DNA of 64,000 nucleotides from Camellia lanceoleosa (Eukaryota; Streptophyta; Magnoliopsida; Ericales; Theaceae). Shown in pieces: positions 22,227 to 34,817 of the stretch. Where the stretch lies: the NCBI GenBank assembly GCA_025200525.1, contig CM045770.1, forward strand, positions 86,638,084-86,702,083, read 5' to 3'. The notes under the pieces are model-generated. The model had not been told where the DNA came from and did no database searches. It was given only the letters and a program-made list of their open reading frames with translations. Within the stretch, counting starts at the first letter, position 1, and the number at the start of each line of letters is the position of its first letter. The position numbers and the translations under genes were made by a program.

Positions 22227-23128
22227 TATAGGCCAAGCCAGGCCATCATACAGCATGATGTCGAGCCAAACTATCTTTAGCATCGCAGTATTAAGAGCCA
22301 TAGTAGGGCCACAAGTCGGCCGAGCTAATAACAGTTTAAACCAAGCGCGTAGGAAAAGTGATACGCCTTAGGGCCGCGTTATGTGGCCGAGATGAGAAAC
22401 GGCATGTCCACGGTTGACCGGCTTGAGGTGATGTTGTTAAGGTTTTGGCCGAGCGTGGTTCCTACTCAGAGCCCAGCATAATTTAACTCGGCTAGTCAAA
22501 GTTAGTGCCCTTGGTGCCACAAGTAATAGCTCGGTAGGGGTCTTCCACGTAAACCAATGGCAAGAGAAGAAGAATCTACTCTGGATATGAGTTAATACCA
22601 TTTGGCAGTTTAGCCAATGTTGTTTGGCAATATTGATGCATACACATGTAAAGAAAAGATAGGTCAGTACATTCACTCGTCCAGAGAAGGACAACAAAGA
22701 TAATGCGCACACAATATGGGGTTGCATAGCCAGCCTAGATAAGGAGGTGCAAGTAGACTCTAAGAGGTAAGCAACTTTTAGCAATTCTCTCTCTCTACAG
22801 TGCTCTGCATTTTTTTTTTTTTCTCCAAGAAAGCTAACTTGGCTGTTGGAGGGGTTTTTCAGTAAAGCACCTGTTGGGTAGCTCACCCTTGTTTGTTTGC
22901 AATGAAACAGAGTTCCATCGGAACAAAACGAACTTAGTAGCGAGAAGTTCAGAAGGCGACGAATTTTTTCCCCTCGTACGAAAACTAACAGCATTTTATT
23001 TGTTAAAAGTATTCACATTTATAATTATCTCATTTCTTAGAAAATCCAAACTAAAGAGATTCACATTATTATCTAATTATGGTGATTTTTTTTTTCTTCC
23101 TCAAAAATATATAATTTGATAATATATA
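22227..23128. other. degenerate LTR-like sequence, no gene
   Basis: Non-coding. GC-richer than its surroundings, with words such as GGCCGAG repeated, a CTCTCTCTCT stretch and a tail (GTTGGGTAGCTCACCC) reminiscent of a retroelement LTR. No ends or duplications could be placed. Confidence 0.35.
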
Positions 23129-23299
23129 TCTATATAATAAAGCAAGACTGTTTTTGAAAATGTCCCAAATGTATCAGAGATACATTTTATTTGAATGGTT
23201 TAGATCAATTGTGATACACATCAATGGTTGGGAGCCGATTTTGTTGTACCGGTTTTCTGAACAAGATAGACCTCCATATATAGATAAGGACTGAGAAGA

Positions 23300-23500
23300 A
23301 TGGGATTGAAACAGTTACCCTCCCACTCGCTGCCTCTCCACATCTCCCTCTTTTCGCAGAGACGCTGCATCTTCCTTCTCTCTCACCCAATCTCTGCCTT
23401 TCCCCCTCTGCCCCCACCCTCCCGCTCACTCCACCCAATCTCTGCATCTCGTTGCCTCTCTCCCCACCCTTTTGCAACCCGGGTTTCCGATTAAGAACCA
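23300..23500 (+). other. Helitron pyrimidine-rich leader/promoter-like segment
   Basis: Strongly CT-rich (CTCTCCACATCTCCC and similar) about 200 bases inside the 5' end, resembling a plant 5' UTR. It may be the leader of the Helitron gene or captured host sequence. Confidence 0.4.
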
Positions 23501-24127
23501 CTATTGAGTCTTCTATCTGTGCAAGGTAATATGAGTTCTGATCTGTTTTTATTTTGTCTCTATGGGTTCAAACTTCTTAGTTGAATGTTTATATAAAACT
23601 ATTCCTTTAACATAAACAGAGTGATACACAGAGTGATTGATCTTCAGAATTATTTTGTGCAAGGTAATATTTCTTCAGAATTATTTCTGTCTCTATTCTC
23701 CTCTTTCAATTGATCTACTGTTAATTTATGAGTTCTGAGTTACACAAATGGGCTGCTGCAATATCATTGCTGTTGAATAGAAGGGTGGTCACAGTACATG
23801 CCCAAACAACTGAGGCTTGATTAAGGTTTGAAATTAAAAAAAGGGGAATATAGTATTTTTTGCAATTTAATTGTAAGCAGAGTATGATTACTCACTTCAT
23901 CCAAAAGAACATAATTGGTTTGGTTAATGCCTAACCCAAAAAAGAAAAATAAAATAGTTAACAAAACTGCTCATTAATAAAGTTATGTGCTTTTAAGAGA
24001 GAGAGAGAGAAAGAGAATTCTCACTAAAGATTTATATATATACAAACCACAAGGTCCAGAAAGTATTATGGCTCAAATGAACATATATATTCCAATTAAG
24101 TTGACATATGCAAGCACCAAGGCTAAG

Positions 24128-24795
24128 AACAACAAGCTTTGTGATTATTAATATTTGTCGTTGAACAGAAAATCATCACATACCATGCAAAAAATAGAGA
24201 TCCCACCTCCATCACTGTTATCTTGCATGCAATGCGATGTGGTGCATTCTGGGGAATTAAAACTGTAATAAGCCAAAAATAAAAATTAAACAAACTGCTA
24301 ACTCTTTTTTGAGTGAGTACAAATTGTCAACTCAACATGTCAATAAATCCATCTCCATTTGCACATAATAAGAACTTTTTTCAAACTGCATCTTTACTGT
24401 CTCTATTTCCCTCTTTCAATTGATCTCCTGTTAATTTATGAGTTCTGAGTTCTTATCTATTTTTATTTTGTCTCTATGGTTTAAAAGTTCTTAGTTGAAT
24501 GTTTATATGAAAGCTTTGTGATTATTAACAACAAGCTTTGTGATTATTAATATTTGTCGTTGAACAGAAAATCATCACATACCATGCAAAAAATAGAGAT
24601 CCCACCCCTATCACTGTTATCTTGCATGCAATGCGATGCGGTGCATTCTGGGGAGTTAAAACTGCAATAAGCCAAAAATAAAAATTAAACAAACTGCCAA
24701 CTCTTTTTTGAGTGAGTACAATTTGCCAACTCAACATGTCAATAAATCCATCTCCATTTGCACATGATAAGAACTTTTTTCAAACTGCATCTTTA
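24128..24795 (+). repeat. pair of 269-bp direct repeats, 399-bp period
   Basis: 24128-24396 and 24527-24795 match almost throughout (start AACAACAAGCTTTGTG, end CTGCATCTTTA). The 130 bases between them copy pieces also found at 23540-23600 and 23690-23740. Segmental duplication inside the Helitron 5' half; no coding. Confidence 0.88.
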
Positions 24796-25049
24796 AACTT
24801 GGCGTCGTATTCATATGGTTGCTGCATCATATAAAAGCATTATATCGTTATAAGGTGCAACATTGCAGCATAAGATGCACATTAGCACAAAAGTGGAGCA
24901 GGGGCAGGGGAAAAATTCAAAGAGAAAAAATTGGTATTTGGTATTTTTAAATAGTGTTGGGGTTAAATTTAAATATATGATATATTTCTATTTGGTATTT
25001 TTTCATTTTTTTTTCACCTATTAATTTTTTTGTTGTCCTATTAAATAGT

Positions 25050-25530
25050 GTTGGATTAAATTTAAATAGTGTTGGGAATAAATTTAAATTTAAATAGTGT
25101 TGGGATTAAATTTAAATTTAAATAGTGTTGGGATTAAATTTAAATTTAAATAGTGTTGGGATTGAATTTAAATTTAAATTGTGTTGGGATTAAATTTAAA
25201 TAGTGTTGGGATTAAAAAATAAATTTAAATAGTGTTGGGATTAAATTTAAATTTAAATAGTGTTGGGGTTAAATTTAAATTTAAATGGTGTTGGGATTAA
25301 ATTTAAATTTAAGTAGTGTTGGGAATAAATTTAAATTTAATTTGTGTTGGGATTAAATTTATAATAGATTTAAATAGTTTTGGGATTAAATTTATAATAA
25401 ATTTAAATAGTATTGGGATTAAATAGTGTTGGGATTAAAATAATAAATTTAAATAGTGTTGGGATTAAATTTTATATTAAATTTGTAATTTTATCAAATT
25501 AAAAAATAAATTTAAATAGTGTTGGGATTA
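25050..25530 (+). repeat. minisatellite, AAATAGTGTTGGGATTAAATTT units
   Basis: More than fifteen imperfect copies of a unit of about 22-32 bases with core TAGTGTTGGGATTAAA, varying by insertion of TTTAAATTTAAA blocks. It is inside the Helitron 5' non-coding region and is a likely site of length polymorphism. Confidence 0.93.
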
Positions 25531-26267
25531 CTTGAAGAACCGACCCGATCAGCAGAATACGATGGGGCGGTTTCGACCACTCGGCTGTGGTTGATATTGA
25601 TGAATTTAATTCTTATTTCGGATAGATATTGAATTTAATATATAAAAAATCATATAATCGACCCAATCAACTTATTCATATGCGTACAACTTGAAACATG
25701 TGTGCTTATTTTCTTAATTAATAACTTGAATTCAGCTTTAAACAATTGTTGTTAAAGGACTCCAAAGAAGCACTTAGAACCTGTTTTTAAGCTTTGAGAT
25801 CCTTGAGTTTGATTACTTTGGGTTCAAGGTCTGAAGGAATTTAATTGGGTGTATGAATATTATATAGATATGGTTTGCGTTAACTCTTCATTATGGTCTT
25901 GCTTTGTAAGTTATTCATGTATAGGTATGGTTTGGTTGATGGTTGTTCATTATGGTCTTGCTTCTTTTCTTTTTTCTTTTTTTATCGATTACCAAGTGTC
26001 TCATTTATCTAATAACAAATATCAAGTTTTTTTTTTTTTTTTGGTCATAAAATTATGTTTGGACTTTCTAAATGATAATTATAAATTTAATTTGAAGACT
26101 ATAAAATTGAAGTTAGTTGGGGAAGAGAAGAGTTCAAATTTCCACAATTGTTGTGCTCCCATTTTAATACCCTTATGTTGGTAGGGCTGATTTTAATTTT
26201 ATCATTTTAATATAATTGTTAAAATACATCATTCAACCGTCATAATTATATAACCAAATATTTTCAG

Positions 26268-28723
26268 GTTGAAGTTATGGACAATATCACTATTTTTGAT
26301 CAAGTAAGTTTCTTTTTTTTCTTTTTTTTTTTTCTCCCCCTCTATTTAAATTTAAATACCTCTCTTATAATGTAAGGTCTATTTATTTAAAATAAAGCAT
26401 ATTTATTTATTTATTTATTGGGATTAAACTTATCATATCTAATTTTATTCTAATAAATGCTTTAAACAACTACTTTATAGGTGGATGAAGACTTACACCG
26501 AACGGTAATATCAAGAAAGAAATGTTTTTTTTCTTATTTATCTGTACAAACTTTTATTTATCACTCTATAGTTTTTGTATATATAGATTCAATTTCTTCA
26601 ACAAAGAAATGTTAATATTGTTGTTCGTGATGAACGTGACCTTAATACTATTCGCATTCGCGATGAACGTGACTTTAATACTATTCGCATTCATGAGGTA
26701 AGCCTAAAAGTAACTAACATGCGAATGCATTTTTTTATCATTTTGTAAATTATTTATAAATAGATTCTACTTATTTTTTTATAAGCAAAGGCAAAGGAAA
26801 AACACAAAGCAACATCAAAGGAGACAGAAAAGGCTATCCCTTCTGGCAAAAGAAAAGAACATGCAAATCCTATGGTATGGTTTCTTAACATTTTTAAAAA
26901 TAGAGTTTTCCAAATATTTATTAAATTTTTGTTTTTATATAGATTTTTTTTTTCAAGAATTGCATAGTGTCATATACTATTTTTTGTGTACATTTTTATA
27001 AGTCATTGTTTTTAAAATATTTATTCAATTGTTTTGACTGATTTTGAAATATTTTTCTAAACCATGTTAAAAGTAAGCATTTATACATGTTAACGCATTT
27101 GTCTGAACATTAATTTGAAATAGATTTTTAAAATTAATTAAATGAATTTTTTAATTATATAAAATAGGTTTTTAAAATTTTTATTTTACTTATAAGTTCT
27201 TAAGGAAAGAAGAAAAAAGACAACAATCAGGTTGCAGGTTGCAGTTTGCAGCTTTGTGTGTGTAATGTGTTTTAAAATTGTTTTTTTTCCTTCCTTTTTA
27301 AATTTTATCAATACAAACATTGGTTTTTATGTGACTAACAACTCAACCGATCGAATAAGAAAAGTTAGTTAAACTTTTAAGAACAAATACATGACAAAAG
27401 GAAAGCAAGAGAGGGGATAATCTTCACAATTTATGCACCTAATTATATAATATTCTCATTTTAGGCGTACAATGATAATGTGTTATCAAAAGCTGCATTG
27501 GCTCAACGTGCACGGCGAGAACGGGAAAAAAAACAAAACTCATGTTCTGCATACCAATTAGGACAACGCCTGTGACGAGAACGAGAGAAATCAAAGAAAT
27601 GTATTAACCCAATACAATCTTCTTTAACACCCAATTGGTAAACAACTCTGTTAAATTTTTGAAATATAAATACTCTACTATTACCACTTTATTATACAGA
27701 TTTTAATCTGTTCACAATCCTTTTTTGTAGGCCTACTCCTACAACCTCATCTAGAAATGTTGGTGTGGTCATTCGTGATGAGCATGATCTTAATGTTATT
27801 CGTGTTCATGCGGTAAGTACAAAATCAAGTCAAACATTGTATGTATTTTATTTATATAAATTTTTTAAATGTTTTGAATATTTTATTTATATTTTTTAGG
27901 CAAAAGAAAAAGAACAGGTCAACCTAATGTCTAAGGGAAAAGAAAAGGTGGCTTATTCTGACAAGAGAATGACAAATGCATGTCAAGTGGTATATATTCC
28001 TTTTAAAAATTATGAAGTAAAACTATGTGAATTTGTTGCTTTATGTTGCTTTTGTATAATGATTTTAATATAGTCTCCTATAACTTGCTATTATTTATTG
28101 TGTTTTCCAATTTTTTTTTTTTTTTTTTTTTGCATGGATACATGTATATTTATAATGTACCATATGAAGCAAATAGGGAAGAACAAAAAAAACGAATAAA
28201 GACAAACTATCTAATGAAAGGATAAACTAAATAAGATAGATTTTTATTTCTTCTTTATTTTTTTTAATAAAAAACAAAATGCATGAAGAAAGAAATAAAT
28301 ACAGATAACACTAATAAAGGTGTAAAACAAAATTAAGAGAAACAAAAAAAACATGAAGATATTTCATTTTAAGCACAACATATTCACATATTTTGCACCA
28401 ATGACAAAATATTTTCATTTTAGGCACAAAATGATAATGTAATATCAAAAGCTGCATTGGCCCAACGAGCACGGCGAGAGCGTGAAAAAAATCAAAAGTC
28501 ATACTTTGAATTTCAACGCTTGCAACGAGAACAAGAAGGATCAGAAGAATATATTCGACCAATACAACCTTCTTTAACACCAATTCGTCGCAATCGCGCC
28601 TGCCTAGAATGGGAAACAATAACTGAAGATTCTCATTTGGCACAAAAACGAACAATGGTTGCCCATCATTCTACATGTTCGTTTTCTATGCCAAGCACAT
28701 CTTTAGCTCCACAAACCAATCGG
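26268..28723 (+). pseudogene. Helitron gene 5' exons, tandemly duplicated
   Basis: Small exons with usable splice sites: 26268-26303 (ATG at 26277), 26481-26504, 26587-26697 (contains a 33-bp duplication encoding RDERDLNTIRI twice), one ending near 26875, then an exon from about 27464 reading SKAALAQRARRERE. The same series recurs: 27731-27811 (VIRDEHDLNVIRVHA), 27901-27989, and 28424-28723 (again SKAALAQRARREREKN). The first copy is damaged: CGA to TGA near 27572 and a weakened acceptor near 26786. The basic/arginine-rich ARRERE segment is common at the N-terminus of plant Helitron proteins. Splicing is inferred from GT/AG only. Confidence 0.72.
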
Positions 28724-28811
28724 TAAACTATTATGTCTAATCTTGAAATACATACTCTTATTCATACCATTTTTTTTTTTAGAATTTTATTTATACATAA
28801 ATATTTGTAGG

Positions 28812-31800
28812 TTTACTCCTATAAATCAATTTCTTCAAGAAGATCTATGTACTGATGATGAATTAGAAGATATGCCTATTAGTACATCAATTGATGCCCG
28901 AGCACATAACAATTCTTGCCGCTATTATCTTGGCAAGATGGATGTATTATGTCCTTATTGTTCAGCCTTACATTAGAGGGATGAAAAATTGACCAAATCA
29001 TCTATAAAGCGTCCCTTATTTGGAACTTGCTGTTTGGAAGGAAAGATTAGGCTACCTTTACTTATTACACCCCCTCCATCACTTCAGGCGTTGTATGATG
29101 GGAATAATGATCAATCAAAATCCTTTCGAAGTTATACTCGATTGTACAATGCAGCCAATGCTTTTACGAGTCTTGGTGCTACATTAGATCCTAGAGTACT
29201 CAGTGGAAGGGGCCCTACATCATTCACAATTCATAGGGAATTACGACATTGAACAGGATCACTACAACCACAACCGGGGCAGGATGCGAGTTATGCTCAA
29301 CTGTATGTCTATGACCCTGATTCAGCGTTAGAAATTCGAAATCGTAGAAATCCTAACTTGAGAAGGGATGTTCTCAAAACTATTCAGGATAGTTTGTTGC
29401 AAGTGAATGCATTTGTAGCTACATTTCGCCAAGCTTATGCCGTTTTACATCAATTAGACTCGGCAGGACACAATATACCTGCTCATCTTCATTACAATTC
29501 AACGATTGATCGACGTCGGTATAACCTACCAACTGTAAATGAGATTGCAATTGTAATACCAGGTGATGGAACAGAGGTAAGTGGAATGAGAGATATTATC
29601 TTACATTTCCAAGGAAATAATGAGTTGATGCAAATTAATGAATGTCACCCAGCATACTTGCCATTACATTATGTTCTATTATTTCCATATGGTGAGCTTG
29701 GATGGGAACCTGAGTTAAAATTGTGGAACGTTTAGTATGATCGACCTTCAACTGATCGACTTACTCAAATGGATTTTTATAGTTATCGTTTGTTTGAACG
29801 ACCCACAGAATATTCAACAATTTTGAGAGATGGGAAACTATTCCAAGAGTTTTTGGTAGATGCTTGGGCCACAACTGAGCAAAATCGATTGACATATTAC
29901 AAGCTTAATCAAGGAAAACTTCAGGTTGAGCTTTACCAAGAGTTATTAGATATTGATCCAGATTATGTGCGACCTGGTCAAATTGGTCAAAGGTTTGTTT
30001 TGCCATCTTCATTTACTGGTAGTCCTAGACATATGTTTGAAATCTTTCAAGATTCAATGGCTATCACCCGATACAACCAACACCCATATATTTTTCTTAT
30101 CATGACTGCAAATCCTAATTGGCCAAAAATTACTTCAGCATTACTACCACATCAAAAACCTATTGATCGTCCTGATTTAATTGCCCGTGTTTTTGAGTTG
30201 AAGAGAAAATGTTTGATGAAGGAGATAGAAGCAAATAAAGTGTTTGGAAATAAAGTTGCACATGTTTTTACAATTGAATTTCAAAAACGAGGCCTCCTCC
30301 ATATGCATGCACTTTTATTTCTTAAGGGTCCAGACAAAATTCGGACATATGTTCAAGTAGACAAATTGGTCTGTGCAGAATTTCCAGACCCAAAAGATGA
30401 TCCTATACTTTTTGAAATTGTCAAATGTTGTATGATACATGGACCTTGTGGTGCTCGCAATCCGCATGCATCATGTATGGAAAATGGTAGATGCAGTAAG
30501 AAATACCCTCGAGTTTTCACAGAAACAACAACTATGGATCAAGATGGATACCCTATCTATCATCGTCGCAATAATGGTCAAGTACATTCTGTGAGAGGGC
30601 AAGAAGTTGATAACAGGGATGTTGTACCATACAACGCATATCTTTCTAAACTATTCAACTGTCATATAAATGTGGAAGTTTGTGCCGGAATGAGATGTGT
30701 CAAGTATATACATAAGTACATTTACAAGGGTTATGATCGTACAACGATGGTGTTGGGATCGATAAATGAGATTCAACAATATCTCGATGCAAGGTATATT
30801 GGACCTCTAGAAGCTGCTTGGCGAATATTTGGACATCCTTTGCATGCAGAGATGCCAACAGTTGTACGATTAGCACTTCATTTACCTGGAATGCATCGCG
30901 TTGTTTTTAACCCAGAAGAGTCATTAGAAACGATTCAATCTAGAGTTGGTCAACAAATGTCAACTTTTATGGCTTCTTTGCATATTGTGCTGCCAGTGAA
31001 GATGAATGTTCATTCACTTATCAAGAATTTCCACAACATTTTGTTTGGTTGAAGTTGGAAAAGAGATGGAAATTAAGAGAAAGGGGATATGCAATTGGTA
31101 GAATGTACTTTGCTAGCCTTAATTGTGGTGAAAGATTTTATCTGCGTTTGTTGCTAACTATTGTCAAAGGACCAAAGTCGTTTCGGTCTTTACACACGGT
31201 CAATAATGTTATACATGATACATTTAAATTAGCATGTGTTGCAAGGGGACTTTTAGAAGATGATGAAGAATGGATACAATGCTTGAAAGAGGCCGCAGTT
31301 ATGAAAACTGGATACCAATTGAGGAGATTGTTTAGTATTATTCTCATCCAATGCTCTCCACTGAATCCATGTGCATTATGGAATCAATTCTCAACGGATA
31401 TATGTGATGATCTTGCACATAAGATTCGTACATTGTTTGCCATTTCTAACCCAACTGAGGCTCAAATTGAAGATTATGGTCTCCATCTTTTGAATGAAAT
31501 GCTTCATGAATCAAGCAAATGTTTAATTGACTTCCCACCCATACCTCAACCTACTGCAAATTGGAGTCCAGTAGTTGGTAATCGATTGATATTCGAACAT
31601 CAACAGCTGCAGAATGAGGCACAACATGCAGATCCACAAATTACTATTGATTGTCTCAACAATGGACAACGGAATGCCTATAACACAATCACTTCTTCCA
31701 TTTTTCAAAATAAAGGAACTGTCTTCTTTCTGAATGGGGGTGCTGGAACAGGGAAAACATTTCTGTACAATACGATTGCATTAAAATGTCGCAGCCTTGG

Positions 31801-33130
31801 GTATATCGTTGTTACTGTGGCTTCATCTGGAATTGCATCGTTATTATTGGTAGGAGGTCGCACTACACATTCAACATTTTTCATTCCGTTAGATGTCTTG
31901 GAAAATTCACTTTGTGGGTTTACCAAACAATCATTGCAAGCTGAGTTGTTTAGAGAAACAAAACTCATAATTTGGGATGAAGTTCCTATGCAACATAGAT
32001 ATTGTATTGAAGCGGTTGATCGTACATTGAGGGATATTCGTGATAGTGATAAGCCATTTGGGGGTATTACTGTTGTTCTTGGTGGAGACTTTCGACAAAT
32101 CTTACCAGTTATACTCAAAGGAGTTCATGAGCAAATTGTAAATGCATCATTAAGACACTCTGTTATATGGAAGCATATACATATCTTAACTTTGGATTTG
32201 AATATGCGCTTGAATCATAGAGACCATGAAAATGCTATTTTTGCAAATTTCTTGATAGAGGTAACAATACTTTAACCTTTTTCTTTATTATATAGATTAT
32301 TTGAAATTAATAAATTGTGTTTACGCTCATATTGACAGTAAAATTGATTTCACTTTTTTTAGATTGGGACTAATCCTCAAGAAATCATCAACCTTCCATC
32401 AACAATACACAAATGTCAAGATTTGAATGAATTACTCTCTATAGTTTACCCACAGTTGAATATAATAGAGATGTCGACCCCAACATTTTTAACTGAACGC
32501 ACCATTCTATCTGCGCGTAACGATGATGTCAGTGACATTAATACTACTGCGTTAAGTATCTTTCCAGGGAGATTATATACTTATTTTGCAACAGATAAAA
32601 TGTCTGAAGATAATGAAATTGATCCTACCATTACAAATAGATATCCTAATGAATATTTAAATTCATTGGATCCTCCTAGGTTACCAACTTTTAAGTTAGA
32701 GTTGAAAGTGGGTTGTCCTATAATATTGTTAAGAAATATTGCACCCAAAGATGGACTATGTAATGGTACAAGATTGATGGTTACTAGGTGCGACACTCGC
32801 ATAATTGAAGCTCAAATTTTAACTGGAGAAAAGTTTGGCAATTTGGCATTCATACCAAGGATATCTTTGACGCCATCTTTTTCAGAAATACCTTTTCAAA
32901 TGACAAGACGTCAATTTCCAGTCCGATTAGCATGTGCCTTGACCATTAATAAATCTCAAGGACAATGTGTGAAATTTGTTGGGGTTGATTTGCGCATACC
33001 AGTGTTTAGCCATGGCCAATTATATGTCGCATTGTCCAGATGTACATCCTTTGATCGTATAAGTATTCTCCTCCCTAAAGATAGTTTGGATTCTACTACA
33101 AATATTGTTGATCCTGAAGTATTGTTGTAG
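28812..33130 (+). pseudogene. Helitron Rep/helicase (RepHel), broken by three stops and a frameshift
   Basis: Role: rolling-circle replication initiator fused to a PIF1-family helicase. One frame runs from 28812 and is interrupted by TAG 28974, TGA 29250 and TAG 29733, all explainable as C-to-T or G-to-A transitions. It includes the Rep region with the metal-binding His pair GLLHMHALLFL (HMH at 30300-30308) and the double-tyrosine motif YIHKYIYKG (Tyr codons 30705 and 30717). A frameshift near 30970 moves to a second frame, with [10 protein letters not shown] and then the helicase: Walker A GGAGTGKT (about 31735-31758), Walker [17 protein letters not shown]. An intron 32261-32362 (GT..AG) leads to 32363-33130 with TINKSQGQ and [10 protein letters not shown], ending TAG. 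Confidence 0.93.
32261..32362 (+). other. Helitron helicase intron
   Basis: The exon reads FANFLIE up to GAG at 32260, then GTAACA ... TTTTTTTAG, and the frame resumes as [12 protein letters not shown]. Domain continuity across it supports a real 102-bp intron. Confidence 0.8.
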
Positions 33131-33253
33131 TGTTCCATGTTCATTAAATCACGTTTTATCAAAAGGTAACCATGTAAATTTATTTCTATTGATTATATAT
33201 CTTTTTAAATAAAATTTTAATTTAATAATAATTGAAAATATGGATTTTTTTAG

Positions 33254-33512
33254 GATTGGATCGAAAAATTTATGGAGCTTAAAAGGAGAAATACAACTAG
33301 CTTGCTTCGATGGGGATGTAATAAGGTAATTTCAATCTCAAAGTATTTTGATATGTAGAATTCTAACAAATATACCAACTTATATAGATATTTTTTTTGT
33401 TTCCACAAATTACCAGATTGTTGTGCATGTTCCTCATTGGGGATACGAACAAGTTGATACAAAGACTTTTTCAAGAGTAATGAGGAGGAAGTTTGGACAA
33501 ATGCATGTTTGA
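33254..33512 (+). other. two extra exon-like frames near the Helitron 3' end, unidentified
   Basis: 33254-33325 (72 bases, after TTTTTTAG, before GTAATT) reads as 24 codons starting DWIEKFMELKRRNTTSLLRW. 33417-33512 (after TACCAG) continues in phase as IVVHVPHWGYEQVDTKTF and ends RRKFGQMHV then TGA. Both have proper splice borders and compatible phase, giving a 55-residue piece. I do not recognise it. It could be a C-terminal extension of the Helitron protein or a captured host gene fragment. Confidence 0.45.
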
Positions 33513-33833
33513 AGATATGTTATTGACATATCTTCTGTAAAGCATACAAATTCTGGAAAGCTTTAACCCACTTTTTTTAATAAAGTTTTAATCCACTCTT
33601 TTGGTGTATGACAATATAATGTTTATTTTTCTTATGTAGTTATAATTTGATTGGCAACAGTAGCACTAATTGGTGTGCATTTTAGTTTTAATTTTTTTTT
33701 TAAATTATAGAGCACTAGCTGGTGTGCATTGTTTGATATTTAATTTTTTTTATATTTGATTTGTTTGGAATTGTAGAATATAGTCTGTTAAATATATTTT
33801 TATAACTGCATTTTAATCTTAATATTATTTACA

Positions 33834-33862
33834 CCGTGCCTTTAGGCACGGGCATACGCTAG
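33834..33862 (+). terminator. Helitron 3' terminal hairpin and CTAG
   Basis: Stem CCGTGCC (33834-33840), loop TTTA, stem GGCACGG (33845-33851), seven bases, then CTAG (33859-33862). This is the standard Helitron replication-termination signal. Confidence 0.95.
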
Positions 33863-34817
33863 TATATATATAAAACAAAATAAATCATATTGTAAAAGAT
33901 AAATTAGATTAGATACTGTAATGAAATATTTTTCTATAATCAAGTTACAAATTGAATTAGGATTCTATTGCCAAATTTGGAGATACATTAAAAAGGGATT
34001 TTTTTGATCATTTTGAAAACTATGGGGCTAAATGAAATTGTAAATTATCAATAGGACCAAATGGGATACAAGTTCTAATTATGGGATTTATGAATGAAAA
34101 CCCACTTATTTTTAAGTCATAGAAAGAAATATATACATGTATATTTAAATACTTTTATTATCATTTATTATTCTTATAATTTATTTTTTAACAATATAAT
34201 TTAAAAATAAAAATAATATCTTATAAATGAATGGGCCTAGTTGGGCTAAACACCATGTTCCATGTCTAACTCAAAATTTTAACCCAACCTACACTACGCA
34301 CATTTTTTTTTTTTTTTTTCTTTTTTGTCATTTTCAAGTCCTAAAAATATCAAACTAGGTTTAACTGGCCATCAAGCCCATGACCACTCCTAAATTAGGA
34401 TTGTTTGAGTCTCTCCAATTGTAAATTTTAAATCTAGTTTCACTTTAATTTTCATAATTTTAATTTTATCAATTTTAATTTAATATTTTCAATTATATTT
34501 TAATGTAATTCCTCCCGTCATCAATTGTTATTTAACGTTGTTAGAAGGATAAATGAAGTCCACAAACTTAGATGTATTAAAGTGCAAATAGACAAATTTT
34601 ATTTTATTTTTTGTTTGTGCATAAATTACTAACTTTTTTATGAGATCTGCACATGATATTTTTTTTCCAGCCAAAATGTTGACAAAAAGATCACATTAAA
34701 CAATAACAAGAAGTGTAAGATTTAAATTAATAAAATTAAAATTATAAAGACTATAACGAAATTTCATGGGGCCGCAATTAATGTTTGGTGCAAATCAATT
34801 GGATGGGGGAATTGGGT
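33863..34817. other. AT-rich spacer, no gene
   Basis: Only simple A/T runs and short frames; nothing recognised. Confidence 0.6.

Larger units (their letters stand above)
23129..33862 (+). mobile_element. Helitron, 10,734 bp, both termini present
   Basis: 5' end TCTATATAATAAAGC after a host A; 3' end a 7-bp GC hairpin plus seven bases plus CTAG before a host T. Helitrons insert between A and T without duplication, exactly as here. Between the ends lies a plus-strand Rep/helicase gene (26277-33130). This is a rolling-circle transposon; the single-stranded intermediate is made by the HUH endonuclease. The coding region is broken by three in-frame stops and one frameshift, so the copy is non-autonomous today. 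Confidence 0.94.

Noticed and set aside
22437..22994. 185-codon minus-strand open frame
   Set aside because: Lies in degenerate LTR-like sequence; no recognisable domain and several overlapping frames of similar quality.
24128..25530. CRISPR-like or centromere-like array
   Set aside because: The repeats are adjacent variable tandem units inside a Helitron; there are no unique spacers of constant length and the genome is plant.
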